Part shown: positions 1 to 7,526 of the stretch, one piece after another | How the letters are laid out: each line of letters starts with the position of its first letter | Numbering within the stretch: the first letter of the stretch is position 1 | NCBI GenBank assembly: GCA_012927625.1 | Contig: JABBOV010000003.1 | Span: 310,001-374,000, forward strand | DNA from: Glaciimonas sp. | Lineage (GTDB): Bacteria > Pseudomonadota > Gammaproteobacteria > Burkholderiales > Burkholderiaceae_D | DNA: 64,000 nt | Direction of reading: 5' to 3' | Program-made: the position numbers and the translations under genes | The notes under the pieces: generated by a model | Told to the model about the DNA's origin: nothing | Database searches by the model: none | Seen by the model: only the letters and a program-made list of their open reading frames with translations

Positions 1-126
1 GATGCCGAAGAAAATGGCATGCGCGATTGAAAAGATGCCCGCATAGCCCATGATGAAATTGAGCGTGATCGCCAGCACCGCATTAATGCAGATCAGCGTG
101 GCGAGATTGAGGATATAAGCAAACAT
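1..126 (-). CDS. Branched-chain-type ABC transporter permease, LivM-like (partial, cut by window edge)
   Basis: The reading frame starts at the ATG at 126 and runs off the left edge. The visible 42 residues are hydrophobic and include the segment NFIMGYAGIFSIAHAIFFGI, which matches the first membrane helix and the conserved GYxGxxSxxHAxFxGI stretch of LivM-type permeases. The start lies 13 bp after the stop of the LivH-like gene, so the two are co-transcribed and would form the paired inner-membrane channel of one importer. Only the N-terminus is present, so the family call rests on this motif and on gene order. Confidence 0.8.
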   Translation of the reverse strand, partial: MFAYILNLATLICINAVLAITLNFIMGYAGIFSIAHAIFFGI

Positions 127-139
127 GATTGGAAGCCTC

Positions 140-1012
140 TCAGGAAGCAATCGCGCGACCGAAGAAACCGGAAGGACGGAACAGGATGAACAGGAACAGC
201 ACGATGAAGGTGACCGCTTCGCTCCACTGCGGCTCGAAATGCAGCAGCGCCAAGTTTTCCGCCATACCCAGCAACAGGCCGGCGCAAGCCGCGCCGCGAA
301 GGCTGCCGACGCCGCCGACGATAGTGGCCGCCAGACTTATCAGCATCACGTGGTGGCCGATGGCCGGGTCCAGGCCTGCGCCGGCCGAAGATAGAATCGC
401 CGCCGGCACCACCAGCAAGGAGCCGAGCGCGAAGACAATGGTCGACAGCCGGCGCGGGCTCAATCCGTAGGCGCGGATCAATTCCGGATTTTCAGATAAG
501 GCGCGCAAGCCCATGCCGACGTGGGTGTGCATCAGGAAGAATTGCAGGCCGAAGAAAAACAGCAGTGCCACGACGATCGCGATTCCCGACAACGGCGACA
601 CATACAGTCCCGACACGATTTCGATGCTGCGGCTGAGCGGGGTCGCGACTGATACGAAACTGCGGCCGAATATCATGCCGATCACATTTTGCACGACGAT
701 ACCAATGCCGAACGACGCTACGAACAACGTAAAAAACGACCCTTCATGCGCCTGAATCGGCGCATAGACGAAGCGATCCAGCAGGATGCCGAACAGGACC
801 GCGGCAAAGGTCGCCGCCAGAATCGCCGGCAGCCAGTGGATATGCGCTACCGAATAGGTATAGTAAAAAACATAAGCCGCGATGGTGAACGCCGAACCGT
901 GGGCGAAATGGAAGACCTTGGTGGAGCCGAAAATCAGCGAAAAGCCGACCGCGATGAGTGCATACTGCGCACCCACCTGCAGGCCGTTGATCAAAAGCTG
1001 TAATAGCAACAT
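140..1012 (-). CDS. Branched-chain-type ABC transporter permease, LivH-like
   Basis: A 290-residue integral membrane protein of normal LivH length. It begins MLLLQLLINGLQVGAQYALI, the usual first helix of LivH permeases, followed by GFSLIFGSTKVFHFAHGSA, the conserved loop. The C-terminal LFILFRPSGFFGR ending is also typical. It should form the inner-membrane channel with the LivM-like partner for an amide, amino-acid or organic-acid substrate delivered by the periplasmic protein encoded just upstream (gap 15 bp). The surrounding CoA-thioester genes suggest a carboxylic acid rather than leucine as substrate; that is inference from context. The transporter type is well supported, the substrate is not. 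Confidence 0.9.
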   Translation of the reverse strand: MLLLQLLINGLQVGAQYALIAVGFSLIFGSTKVFHFAHGSAFTIAAYVFYYTYSVAHIHWLPAILAATFAAVLFGILLDRFVYAPIQAHEGSFFTLFVASFGIGIVVQNVIGMIFGRSFVSVATPLSRSIEIVSGLYVSPLSGIAIVVALLFFFGLQFFLMHTHVGMGLRALSENPELIRAYGLSPRRLSTIVFALGSLLVVPAAILSSAGAGLDPAIGHHVMLISLAATIVGGVGSLRGAACAGLLLGMAENLALLHFEPQWSEAVTFIVLFLFILFRPSGFFGRAIAS

Positions 1013-1027
1013 GAGCCTGACCCTTGG

Positions 1028-2158
1028 TTACTTGACGCCGGCGGTGCTAACGACCTTGCCGCCCTTGCCATCGACTTCGTTGACTTGCATCGGCATGACG
1101 ACCGTGCCGTTTTCCGCAATGGTGACCTTGCCGCCGACCAGATCGAAGGTCTTGGTTTCGATGCGTTGCGCGAGAAGATTTTCACCGGTAATGGGTTTTC
1201 CCTTCTTCTGCAACTGGCTCGCCAGCAGGGCGAATAACCGGACCGCGTTGTAGTAATTGGCAATATAGGCGGTCGGCATCTTGTTGTATTTCTTTTTGTA
1301 GTCGTCGACAAAACGCTTGGTGATGGGATCCTGCGAATTCCAGTCGATGAACTGCGTGGTGTAAAGCGAACCCAGCGCTTCCGGCTGTGCGTTGACTTCA
1401 GGCACCGAGAACGCGGTGTAGCTGGCCAGCAACTGCTTGATGCCGGCGTCGCGGAACTGCTTGATGATCTGCAACTGCTGTGATCCGTAGGACGCGATAT
1501 AAATCACGTCGGGATTGGCGGCCCGGACGCGGGCCGCGATGCCGCCGAACTGTTGGGTCGTAGCCGGCACCGACAATGCTTCGATCAATTGTCCGCCTGC
1601 AGCCGGCAAAGTGGCTTCCATTTCCTTGCGAATGGACTGACCGAGCGGATCGTCGACATACACCAGCACGAAACGTTTGACTTTGCGCTCCGTGACCAGG
1701 TAGGGAATGATGGCGCGCACTTCATAATTGGCCAGCGGGATGATGTTCCAAAAGTAAGGGCCGAGATCGGCCAAGTCCGGGCCGACGCCGCCACCGTTGA
1801 CGGCGACCGTCTTGGTACGGGCCGAAATAGTCGAGATCGCTTTGGACACGCCGGTAAACGCCGACAAAACGTAAGGCACTTTTTGAACATTCACCAGCTT
1901 GTTCATGCCGATAACGCCTTTTTGCGGCAAGGCCTGACTGTCTTCATACTGGATGGATAGTTTGCCGCCGAGCAAGTTGTCGGCATTGATATGATCCCGC
2001 GCCAGGTTCGCGCCGGAACTGAAAATGTCGCCGTATGAGGCATTCAATCCGCTCATCGGAAACAAGGCGCCGATGGTGATATCCGTTGCATGCACCTGCG
2101 CTGCGCACATCGCACCCACCATCAGCGCAGCAGTTAAAACCCGTTTGAATATAGACAT
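1028..2158 (-). CDS. ABC transporter substrate-binding protein (LivK/AmiC-type)
   Basis: A 376-residue periplasmic binding protein. The N-terminus has a clear Sec signal peptide with cleavage likely after AQVHA (about residue 24), followed by TDITIGALFPMSG, the first strand and loop of type I periplasmic binding folds of the Leu/Ile/Val group. It lies directly upstream of the LivH and LivM permease genes and downstream of the enoyl-CoA hydratase gene with an 87-bp gap. It should capture the substrate that the operon enzymes then degrade. The ATPase genes of this importer would lie beyond the left edge. Ligand unknown; an aromatic or branched acid is plausible from the enzymes next to it. Confidence 0.9.
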   Translation of the reverse strand: MSIFKRVLTAALMVGAMCAAQVHATDITIGALFPMSGLNASYGDIFSSGANLARDHINADNLLGGKLSIQYEDSQALPQKGVIGMNKLVNVQKVPYVLSAFTGVSKAISTISARTKTVAVNGGGVGPDLADLGPYFWNIIPLANYEVRAIIPYLVTERKVKRFVLVYVDDPLGQSIRKEMEATLPAAGGQLIEALSVPATTQQFGGIAARVRAANPDVIYIASYGSQQLQIIKQFRDAGIKQLLASYTAFSVPEVNAQPEALGSLYTTQFIDWNSQDPITKRFVDDYKKKYNKMPTAYIANYYNAVRLFALLASQLQKKGKPITGENLLAQRIETKTFDLVGGKVTIAENGTVVMPMQVNEVDGKGGKVVSTAGVK

Positions 2159-2245
2159 GTTTATCTCCTTAATTATGTTTTAAGAACTTTTTTACTAGTA
2201 CATCTGCCACATGGTTTTCCTTGTTTCCGGCACGATTGGAACCGC

Positions 2246-3037
2246 TCAGGCGCCTCGAAATTGTGCAACTCTTTTTTCGCGAAACGCGGCGCTCCCTTCG
2301 CGATAATCGTCTGTATAGCCCAGCGCGCGCTGCGAGGCGATCTCCAGATCCAGTTGCTGTGCGAGTGTATTTCCGGGCGCAGCGTAAATGGCTCGCTTGC
2401 TCAGGCCCAGCGCTTTGGTGGCCGAATGCGCCAGTTGATCGATCAGCGCCTGCGTTTCGGACAGGAATGCATCGTCGTCAACGCAGCGCCAGATCAAACC
2501 CCATTGCTCGGCGCGGGCGGCATCCAGTTTTTCGTTGAGCATTGCGAGGCCGATAGCGCGTGCAGGGCCGATCAGCTGCGGTAAAAATTGCGTTGCGCCG
2601 GCATCGGGCAACAGCCCGAGTTTGCTGAACCCCTGCAAAAAGTAGGCGGACTTGGCGGCGATGACGATATCGCAAGCCAGCGCCAGCGTCGAACCCACGC
2701 CGGCGGCGAGCCCGTTGAGCGCGCACACCACAGGCACTGGCAATGCGCGCAATTTCAACACCAGCGGCTTGCAATAGGTTTCCAGCGATTGGCCGAGATC
2801 GCGCGGCTTGTCGTCTGTGCTCGGCACGCGGTCGCTTTGGTCCTGTCCGGCGCAAAAGGCGCGCCCGACGCCGGTGAATACCAAGACGCGCAAGCCGGGG
2901 TCGTGTTCCACACCGGCTATGACCGCGGCAATTTTTTCATGCATGCGGTCATTGAGGCTATTGAGCCGTTCCGGCCGGTTGAGCGTAATACGCGCAACGC
3001 CGTCTGCATATGAAAACAAAATCCCAGAATCATTCAT
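2246..3037 (-). CDS. Enoyl-CoA hydratase/isomerase family protein (PaaG-like)
   Basis: A 263-residue crotonase-fold enzyme of normal length. Visible features are the FCAGQD oxyanion-hole segment near residue 62, the second oxyanion segment GLAAGVGSTLALACD, and LGLLPDAGATQFLPQLIG. The Asp of the LPDAG segment is the catalytic residue of PaaG-type isomerases, whereas the paired glutamates of classical hydratases are not evident. Members interconvert enoyl-CoA double-bond isomers, hydrate enoyl-CoAs or, in PaaG, isomerise ring-epoxide CoA thioesters. It sits between the lyase gene and the transporter genes in a single-direction operon. Isomerase activity is favoured, but the exact substrate cannot be told. 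Confidence 0.88.
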   Translation of the reverse strand: MNDSGILFSYADGVARITLNRPERLNSLNDRMHEKIAAVIAGVEHDPGLRVLVFTGVGRAFCAGQDQSDRVPSTDDKPRDLGQSLETYCKPLVLKLRALPVPVVCALNGLAAGVGSTLALACDIVIAAKSAYFLQGFSKLGLLPDAGATQFLPQLIGPARAIGLAMLNEKLDAARAEQWGLIWRCVDDDAFLSETQALIDQLAHSATKALGLSKRAIYAAPGNTLAQQLDLEIASQRALGYTDDYREGSAAFREKRVAQFRGA

Positions 3038-3106
3038 CGTGTCTCCGCTCGTTTAAATAAACGCCGCCGGCCGATTAGCTGCCGGCCCATCACAGGTTGC
3101 CGCAAT

Positions 3107-3886
3107 CTACTCGCGCAGGTGAGCGCTGGCCTCGGCCTCGATGCGGTGCCAGATCTCGTGCGCCATCGGTGTTTCGGATTCTTCCATAATGTGCCCGACC
3201 AGCCCAATGGCGCGGGCCATCACGCCGAAGCCACGCACGATCTTCCACGGAAAACCAAACTCACAACAGATCGCGCCGATTGCCCCTGTGGCGTTGATCG
3301 GCAAAACCTTGCCCGATGCGCGTTCGGCCTCGGCGGCGATCAGTTGTATCAGTTCGATGTAGCGACCTTTCATGCCGTTTTCTTCGGCAATCTGGAACAG
3401 CCGCGGCGTGCGCGGATCGATCGGTTTGTGCACCGGATGCCCGATGCCGGGAATGATCTGCTTGCGCTCGCGGAATGCCGCGACGGTGCGTACCGCCAGC
3501 GCGTTCAGATCGGCGTCGTCGCCGGCACCGGCCAATGCGTCGTATAACATTTTTGCCGCACCCTCCGTGGTGCCGACAAACACCGTACCCAGGCCGCACA
3601 AGCCGGCGGCGACGGCTGCTTGCAGGGATTCGGGCGCGCCGGCATAGGTCAGGCGGGCAACCAGCGCACTCGGCGTAATGCCGTGTTCGACCAGGGTGAT
3701 CAGCATTGCGTTGAATACGCGTGACTGGTTTTGCGTGGCGGTTTTCCCGGTCAATTGAAAATAGGCGAAATCGCCGAGATTCATGTGGCCCAGTATTTCA
3801 TTTGGCAAGTCCTTGCCGCGTATCGTAATACGGTCGGGTGTGCTGAAGCCGATGTCGGACCGAATTATTGCTGCTTTGCGAGTCAT
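3107..3886 (-). CDS. Citryl-CoA lyase / short citrate-synthase-fold protein
   Basis: A 259-residue protein with the citrate synthase fold signature but far shorter than housekeeping citrate synthases (about 430 residues). It covers the large-domain core: LVEHG (His68), the GAPESLQAAVAAGLCGLG segment, and IPGIGHPVHK with His150 and His153 in the position of the catalytic oxaloacetate-binding histidine. Short members are annotated as citryl-CoA lyases or as uncharacterised condensing/cleaving enzymes. In this operon it more likely cleaves a 3-hydroxy-acyl-CoA type intermediate than runs the TCA cycle. The start at 3886 follows a gap of only 36 bp from the MaoC gene stop. Fold confident, reaction inferred. 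Confidence 0.8.
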   Translation of the reverse strand: MTRKAAIIRSDIGFSTPDRITIRGKDLPNEILGHMNLGDFAYFQLTGKTATQNQSRVFNAMLITLVEHGITPSALVARLTYAGAPESLQAAVAAGLCGLGTVFVGTTEGAAKMLYDALAGAGDDADLNALAVRTVAAFRERKQIIPGIGHPVHKPIDPRTPRLFQIAEENGMKGRYIELIQLIAAEAERASGKVLPINATGAIGAICCEFGFPWKIVRGFGVMARAIGLVGHIMEESETPMAHEIWHRIEAEASAHLRE

Positions 3887-3922
3887 ATCAATATCTCCGA
3901 AATTACCAGACTGGTACGAAAT

Positions 3923-4822
3923 TCATGCGCCGATATCGGCGATACCGTTGCTTAAAACGATCTTGTCGCGGTCCACTACGCGCGACTGAAAATAAACCCG
4001 CTTGCTGCCGCCTTGGCCGCCTTCGCTGTCTTCGTTAGCGCGCCAGAACTCGGTGCGTATCGTTTCTCCGGGAAATACCGGCGAAGAAAACCGCGCCTCC
4101 AGCGATTGCAAGCGCTCCGGCCGGTAGTCGCAACACATTTTCAGTATTGCGTGGCAAGCGACACCGTAGGTACCTAGGCCATGCAGGATCGGTCTTGGAA
4201 AACCTGCCGCTTTTGCCGCCTGCGGATCCGCATGCAGGGGATTCATGTCGCTGGACAGGCGATACAGCAGGGCCATCTCGGGCCGCGTACTCATATCGCA
4301 CGATTGATCGGCGGGACGGGACGGCATCGCAGGTCGGGCTGGCCATGCATCGCTGGGCTGCCCGGCGATGCTGAATCCGCCCTCGGCGCGACAGAACGAT
4401 ACTTGCTCCACCGTCGCCAGCATTGCGCCGCTTTTCTTGTCGATCACCTGGCGCTCGACCACCACCAGCGCGCCTTTATCGGTGCCTTTATCCACCACGC
4501 CGGTGACGCGTGAGCGGCCGATGACGACGCCGCTACTGGGCAGGGAGCGATGCAGGCGAATTTTTTGTTCTCCATGGACAACTTTACTCAAGTCAATGCC
4601 CGACGCCGGGACGCCCATCCATAGTCCGGGGTGGCCCAAAATGACGGCCATGCTGGGTACAGCCTGAAGATCGCGTTCGTAGACGAAACGTAATTCGTCG
4701 GCGTCGATCGGGTCCTTGCCCAAGCCGAGCGCGAGCGCATACAGAATCGTATCCTTCTCGGAATAGCGGTGTTCCAACTCGGGGAACACCCAGTTCTTCA
4801 GCTTGAAATAATCGATTGCCAT
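3923..4822 (-). CDS. MaoC family hydratase (2-enoyl-CoA hydratase 2-like, double hotdog)
   Basis: A 299-residue protein with two hotdog halves. The C-terminal half carries the hydratase 2 motif SSDMNPLHADP (Asp192, Asn194, His197) followed by AGFPRPILHGLGTYG, the catalytic signature of R-specific enoyl-CoA hydratases such as the hydratase part of peroxisomal MFE-2. The start is set at 4822 (MAIDYFKLKN) because a GGAAAAAAC ribosome-binding stretch precedes it; the frame is open 111 bp further upstream but would run into the SDR gene. With the SDR encoded next to it (34 bp away), it resembles a split MFE-2: one protein hydrates, the other oxidises the 3-hydroxyacyl-CoA. Confidence 0.88.
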   Translation of the reverse strand: MAIDYFKLKNWVFPELEHRYSEKDTILYALALGLGKDPIDADELRFVYERDLQAVPSMAVILGHPGLWMGVPASGIDLSKVVHGEQKIRLHRSLPSSGVVIGRSRVTGVVDKGTDKGALVVVERQVIDKKSGAMLATVEQVSFCRAEGGFSIAGQPSDAWPARPAMPSRPADQSCDMSTRPEMALLYRLSSDMNPLHADPQAAKAAGFPRPILHGLGTYGVACHAILKMCCDYRPERLQSLEARFSSPVFPGETIRTEFWRANEDSEGGQGGSKRVYFQSRVVDRDKIVLSNGIADIGA

Positions 4823-4856
4823 GTTTTTTCCGTAGCGCCGCAGATCCGTGCCGGTA

Positions 4857-5777
4857 TCAGACCGGATCCCAACTGAATACGTCTGCCGAGCGGTCGAGCG
4901 GGATAAAGCTTTGCCTGAGCGCCGGTATCGCATGCGCGCCGATACTTTCCGGGGTCCAGCCTTCGGAACGGTGTACCGAACGCACCGGCCGCGGCTGACT
5001 CATCAGAAAAATTTCATTATTCCTTACTGTAAATATTTGTGCGTTGACGTCACGGGCGTCATCGCTGGCCAAATACACCGCCAACGGCGCAATTTTTGCC
5101 GGCGTCATTTGCTTGATCTTGTCGACGCGGGCCTGCTGTTCTTGATCCTTGATCGGAATCGAGCTGATCATGCGGCTCCATGCAAACGGCGCAATGCAGT
5201 TGGAGCGAACATTGAACCGCTGCATATCGAGCGCAATCGATTTGGACAAGGCCGTCAGGCCCAGCTTGGCCGCCGAGTAATTGGCTTGCGCAAGATTGCC
5301 GATCAGCCCCGAGGTCGACGTCATGTGGATCAGCGATCCGCCGGCCTGCTCCTTGAAATGCAGCGCCGCTGCTTTGCTGATGAAATAGGCACCGTACAGA
5401 TGCACTTTGAGCACTGCATCCCATTCGTCGGTACTCATTTTATGAAACAGACTGTCGCGCAGGATGCCGGCATTATTGACCACGCAATCTATCCGTCCGA
5501 ATGTATCAACTGCGGCTTCGACCACCTTGGCGGCGCTGCCGGCTTCGGCCACGCTGTCGCTGTTGGCCACGGCTTTGCCGCCCAATGCCTTGATCTCATC
5601 GACGACCTGTTGCGCCGGACCGCCGCTGAGTCCCTCTCCATGCAGCGAAGCGCCGATGTCGTTGACCACGACCCTGGCGCCATGCTGCGCCATCGCCAGC
5701 GCGATATCGCGACCGATCCCGCCGCCTGCGCCGGTGACGACCACCACTTTCCCCTCTACTATGTTCTGAACTGTCAT
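4857..5777 (-). CDS. SDR family oxidoreductase (3-hydroxyacyl-CoA dehydrogenase type)
   Basis: A 306-residue classical short-chain dehydrogenase with TGAGGGIG (residues 15-22) for NAD(P) binding, NNAG (101-104), a catalytic Ser around 154-156, and YSAAK with Tyr167 and Lys171. It is about 50 residues longer than a minimal SDR, and the length and sequence resemble the dehydrogenase part of MFE-2. It is the first gene of the minus-strand operon and has a good ribosome-binding site (AAGGAAAA). It should oxidise the (R)-3-hydroxyacyl-CoA made by the MaoC protein encoded next. The operator-like palindrome at 5887-5901 lies about 110 bp upstream. Confidence 0.88.
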   Translation of the reverse strand: MTVQNIVEGKVVVVTGAGGGIGRDIALAMAQHGARVVVNDIGASLHGEGLSGGPAQQVVDEIKALGGKAVANSDSVAEAGSAAKVVEAAVDTFGRIDCVVNNAGILRDSLFHKMSTDEWDAVLKVHLYGAYFISKAAALHFKEQAGGSLIHMTSTSGLIGNLAQANYSAAKLGLTALSKSIALDMQRFNVRSNCIAPFAWSRMISSIPIKDQEQQARVDKIKQMTPAKIAPLAVYLASDDARDVNAQIFTVRNNEIFLMSQPRPVRSVHRSEGWTPESIGAHAIPALRQSFIPLDRSADVFSWDPV

Positions 5778-6237
5778 GCTGATTTTCCTTGATCTCGATT
5801 TTGACTACTTTATTTGCTGTCCGAAGCAGCACTGGGAGATATAGTCTGGAATCAAAGATTAAGTGTCAATAGCGAGGAAAGTAGTGTTCCGTACATCGGA
5901 ATAATATTGATTGATGGATCTGGGACTTTTCGCCTTGGATGCTCCTTGTTACAGCGTATTTTTTTCATGCGCATGGAAAATATCGCATTGCAGCAATTTT
6001 TTCACTCTTGCAAGCGTCTGTCTCTGAAAGTTATAGCACCTCCGACGGGGCTCCCGATAGAAGCGGCGACTACGCCGAATTTACTGCGTCCAACCTGAAT
6101 TAGAATTACAATTCCAAAGTACGGATCATAATTTTATGTTGGATTGACGTTTTTAGGCCACTGTTGCATGGTTGCCTACAGCATGTTTTTGCTTAAAAAA
6201 TAATGAAAAAAAACGTCACCAGAAGGGGAGTGTGCAC
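5778..6237. other. Gap between the catabolic operon and the transposon remnant
   Basis: No convincing gene. The left part should hold the promoter of the minus-strand operon and contains the 5-5-5 palindrome at 5887-5901. The right part (about 6050-6237) leads into the Tn3 transposase remnant, which has an AGAAGGGGAG ribosome-binding stretch before its ATG. I looked here for a 38-bp Tn3-type terminal inverted repeat and did not recognise one. Confidence 0.5.
5887..5901. promoter_or_regulatory. Operator-like palindrome TTCCG-N5-CGGAA
   Basis: A perfect inverted repeat, TTCCGTACATCGGAA, lies 110 bp upstream of the SDR start codon in the operon's promoter region. IclR-family regulators bind short palindromes of about this size and spacing, and two IclR genes lie at 10-11.8 kb. 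Assignment to either IclR protein is inference. Confidence 0.5.
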
Positions 6238-6976
6238 ATGATTGCAAAAACTGCCGCGCAATTTCCGCGCCAGCACATCCTCTCGATAAGATGGCTTCTA
6301 GAAAACACGCCGCCCCATATTGTCGGTCTGCTGCAAGGAGAACCGACGAAGTGGCATTGGAGCGAAGACGAACTGAAAATACAATGTTCGTTATCTGTCG
6401 AGGTATTGTCGCTACTGCCAGGACGCACCGATAGCGGACGGCTCGGATATGCAATTTTGCTGAAATTCTTTCAATTCCAAGGGTTTTTTCCAAGGCATCA
6501 AAAAAGCACCTCTCACGAAATTCCGGCCTACTTTGCGCAGGCAACCAATTCGGCACCAGCGGATTTCGATGTTTATGACTGGAGCGGGCGGCACCGGCCA
6601 GCGACACTGCAAACAGTTTCTGTGTTTTTTGGGACTAGGCCGTGCATCAGGCGAGAATTTGCAGTGACTACGCACATGGCTGACCGCCGGAGTATTGGCA
6701 CTGGACGTTCCATTAAAGCGGTTACTGGAAGTGGCGGTCGAGTGCTTTGCCCAACAGTCGCTGGCGCCGCTTGATCCGGCTCCATTGGAATGTTTGCTTC
6801 GATCAACCATTCATGCTCTCGAGATAACGCTATTCCAATCCATCGCCAGCCTGTTGAGCGCCGAAAGCAAGGCATCAATACACGCACTATTGACGGTCAA
6901 AGATCCAACCGTCGCTGACAAAAATAGTACTGCCGAGCACTTCATCCGTAATATTTCCAAAGGAGAAATACCTTGA
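6238..6976 (+). pseudogene. tnpA: 5' remnant of a Tn3-family transposase (TnpA, DUF4158 N-terminal region), frameshifted
   Basis: The first 130 codons read as the DUF4158 region at the N-terminus of Tn3-family transposases: RWLLENTPPHIVGLLQGEP, then RLGYAILLKFFQFQGFFPRH and the typical YDWSGR. In the T6 run at 6625-6630 the frame shifts by +1. The new frame continues as FLGLGRASGENLQ, meets a TGA at 6665-6667, then resumes as LRTWLTAGVLALDVPLKRLLEVA, again matching DUF4158. It ends at a TGA at 6974-6976 that overlaps the TTG start of cheW. The remaining roughly 750 residues, including the DDE catalytic core, are absent. It cannot make an active transposase. Confidence 0.8.
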
Positions 6977-7473
6977 ACACTGCAAGCAATCTCGTCAAAA
7001 CTGCTAATGCTCCAAACATTGCAGGAGTGGAATTTCTGGCCTTCACTTTGGGCCAGGAAGAGTACGGCAGTGATATACAGAAAGTGCAGGAATTGCGCGG
7101 TTACGATACCGTCGCCTGCATGTCCAATGCGCCCGAATTCATCAAGGGTGTGGTCAATCTGCGCGGCATCATCGTGCCAATCATCAATATGCGCATCAAT
7201 TTCAATTTTGACACGCCGACCTGCGGCCAGTTCACGGTGGTCATCATCCTCAACAGCAGTGAGCACGTGATGGGCATCGTGGTCAACAACTTGTCGAACG
7301 TAATCACGTTGGCTCCCCAGCAGATCAAGTCCACACCTGAAATGAGTGCGGCGCCCGATACAAATTATCTGATTGGCCTTGGTGCGGTCGAACAACGGAT
7401 GCTGATTTTTGTCGATACCGACAAGCTGAGGTTCAGCGGTGAGATGGGGCTGATTGAAAATCCTGCCGCATAA
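6973..7473 (+). CDS. cheW: CheW chemotaxis coupling protein
   Basis: A 166-residue CheW. The core GVEFLAFTLGQEEYGSDIQKVQELRGY and GVVNLRGIIVPIINMR are the conserved first beta-barrel strands and the signature around the receptor/CheA contact. The start is a TTG at 6973 preceded by AAAGGAG at good spacing; no closer ATG fits. CheW links receptors to the CheA kinase. It lies 53 bp before the chemoreceptor gene, so the pair forms a small module. No cheA, cheY or cheR is in the window, so it must work with a system encoded elsewhere. Its placement between tnpA and tnpR remnants suggests it arrived as transposon cargo. Confidence 0.92.
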   Translation: MNTASNLVKTANAPNIAGVEFLAFTLGQEEYGSDIQKVQELRGYDTVACMSNAPEFIKGVVNLRGIIVPIINMRINFNFDTPTCGQFTVVIILNSSEHVMGIVVNNLSNVITLAPQQIKSTPEMSAAPDTNYLIGLGAVEQRMLIFVDTDKLRFSGEMGLIENPAA

Positions 7474-7526
7474 CGCGAAAGTTATGCCACAAAATTAAGC
7501 TCGTCAATCGCAACAGGGGAAGAAAA

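Noticed and set aside
5814-6098. Plus-strand frame of 94 codons upstream of the transposase remnant
   Set aside because: No ribosome-binding site, no motif, and it covers the promoter and operator of the minus-strand operon.
6625-6635. Programmed ribosomal frameshift in the transposase remnant at TTTTTTGGG
   Set aside because: The needed shift is +1, not the usual -1 at such runs, an in-frame TGA follows at 6665, and the catalytic core is missing. Simple decay explains it better.
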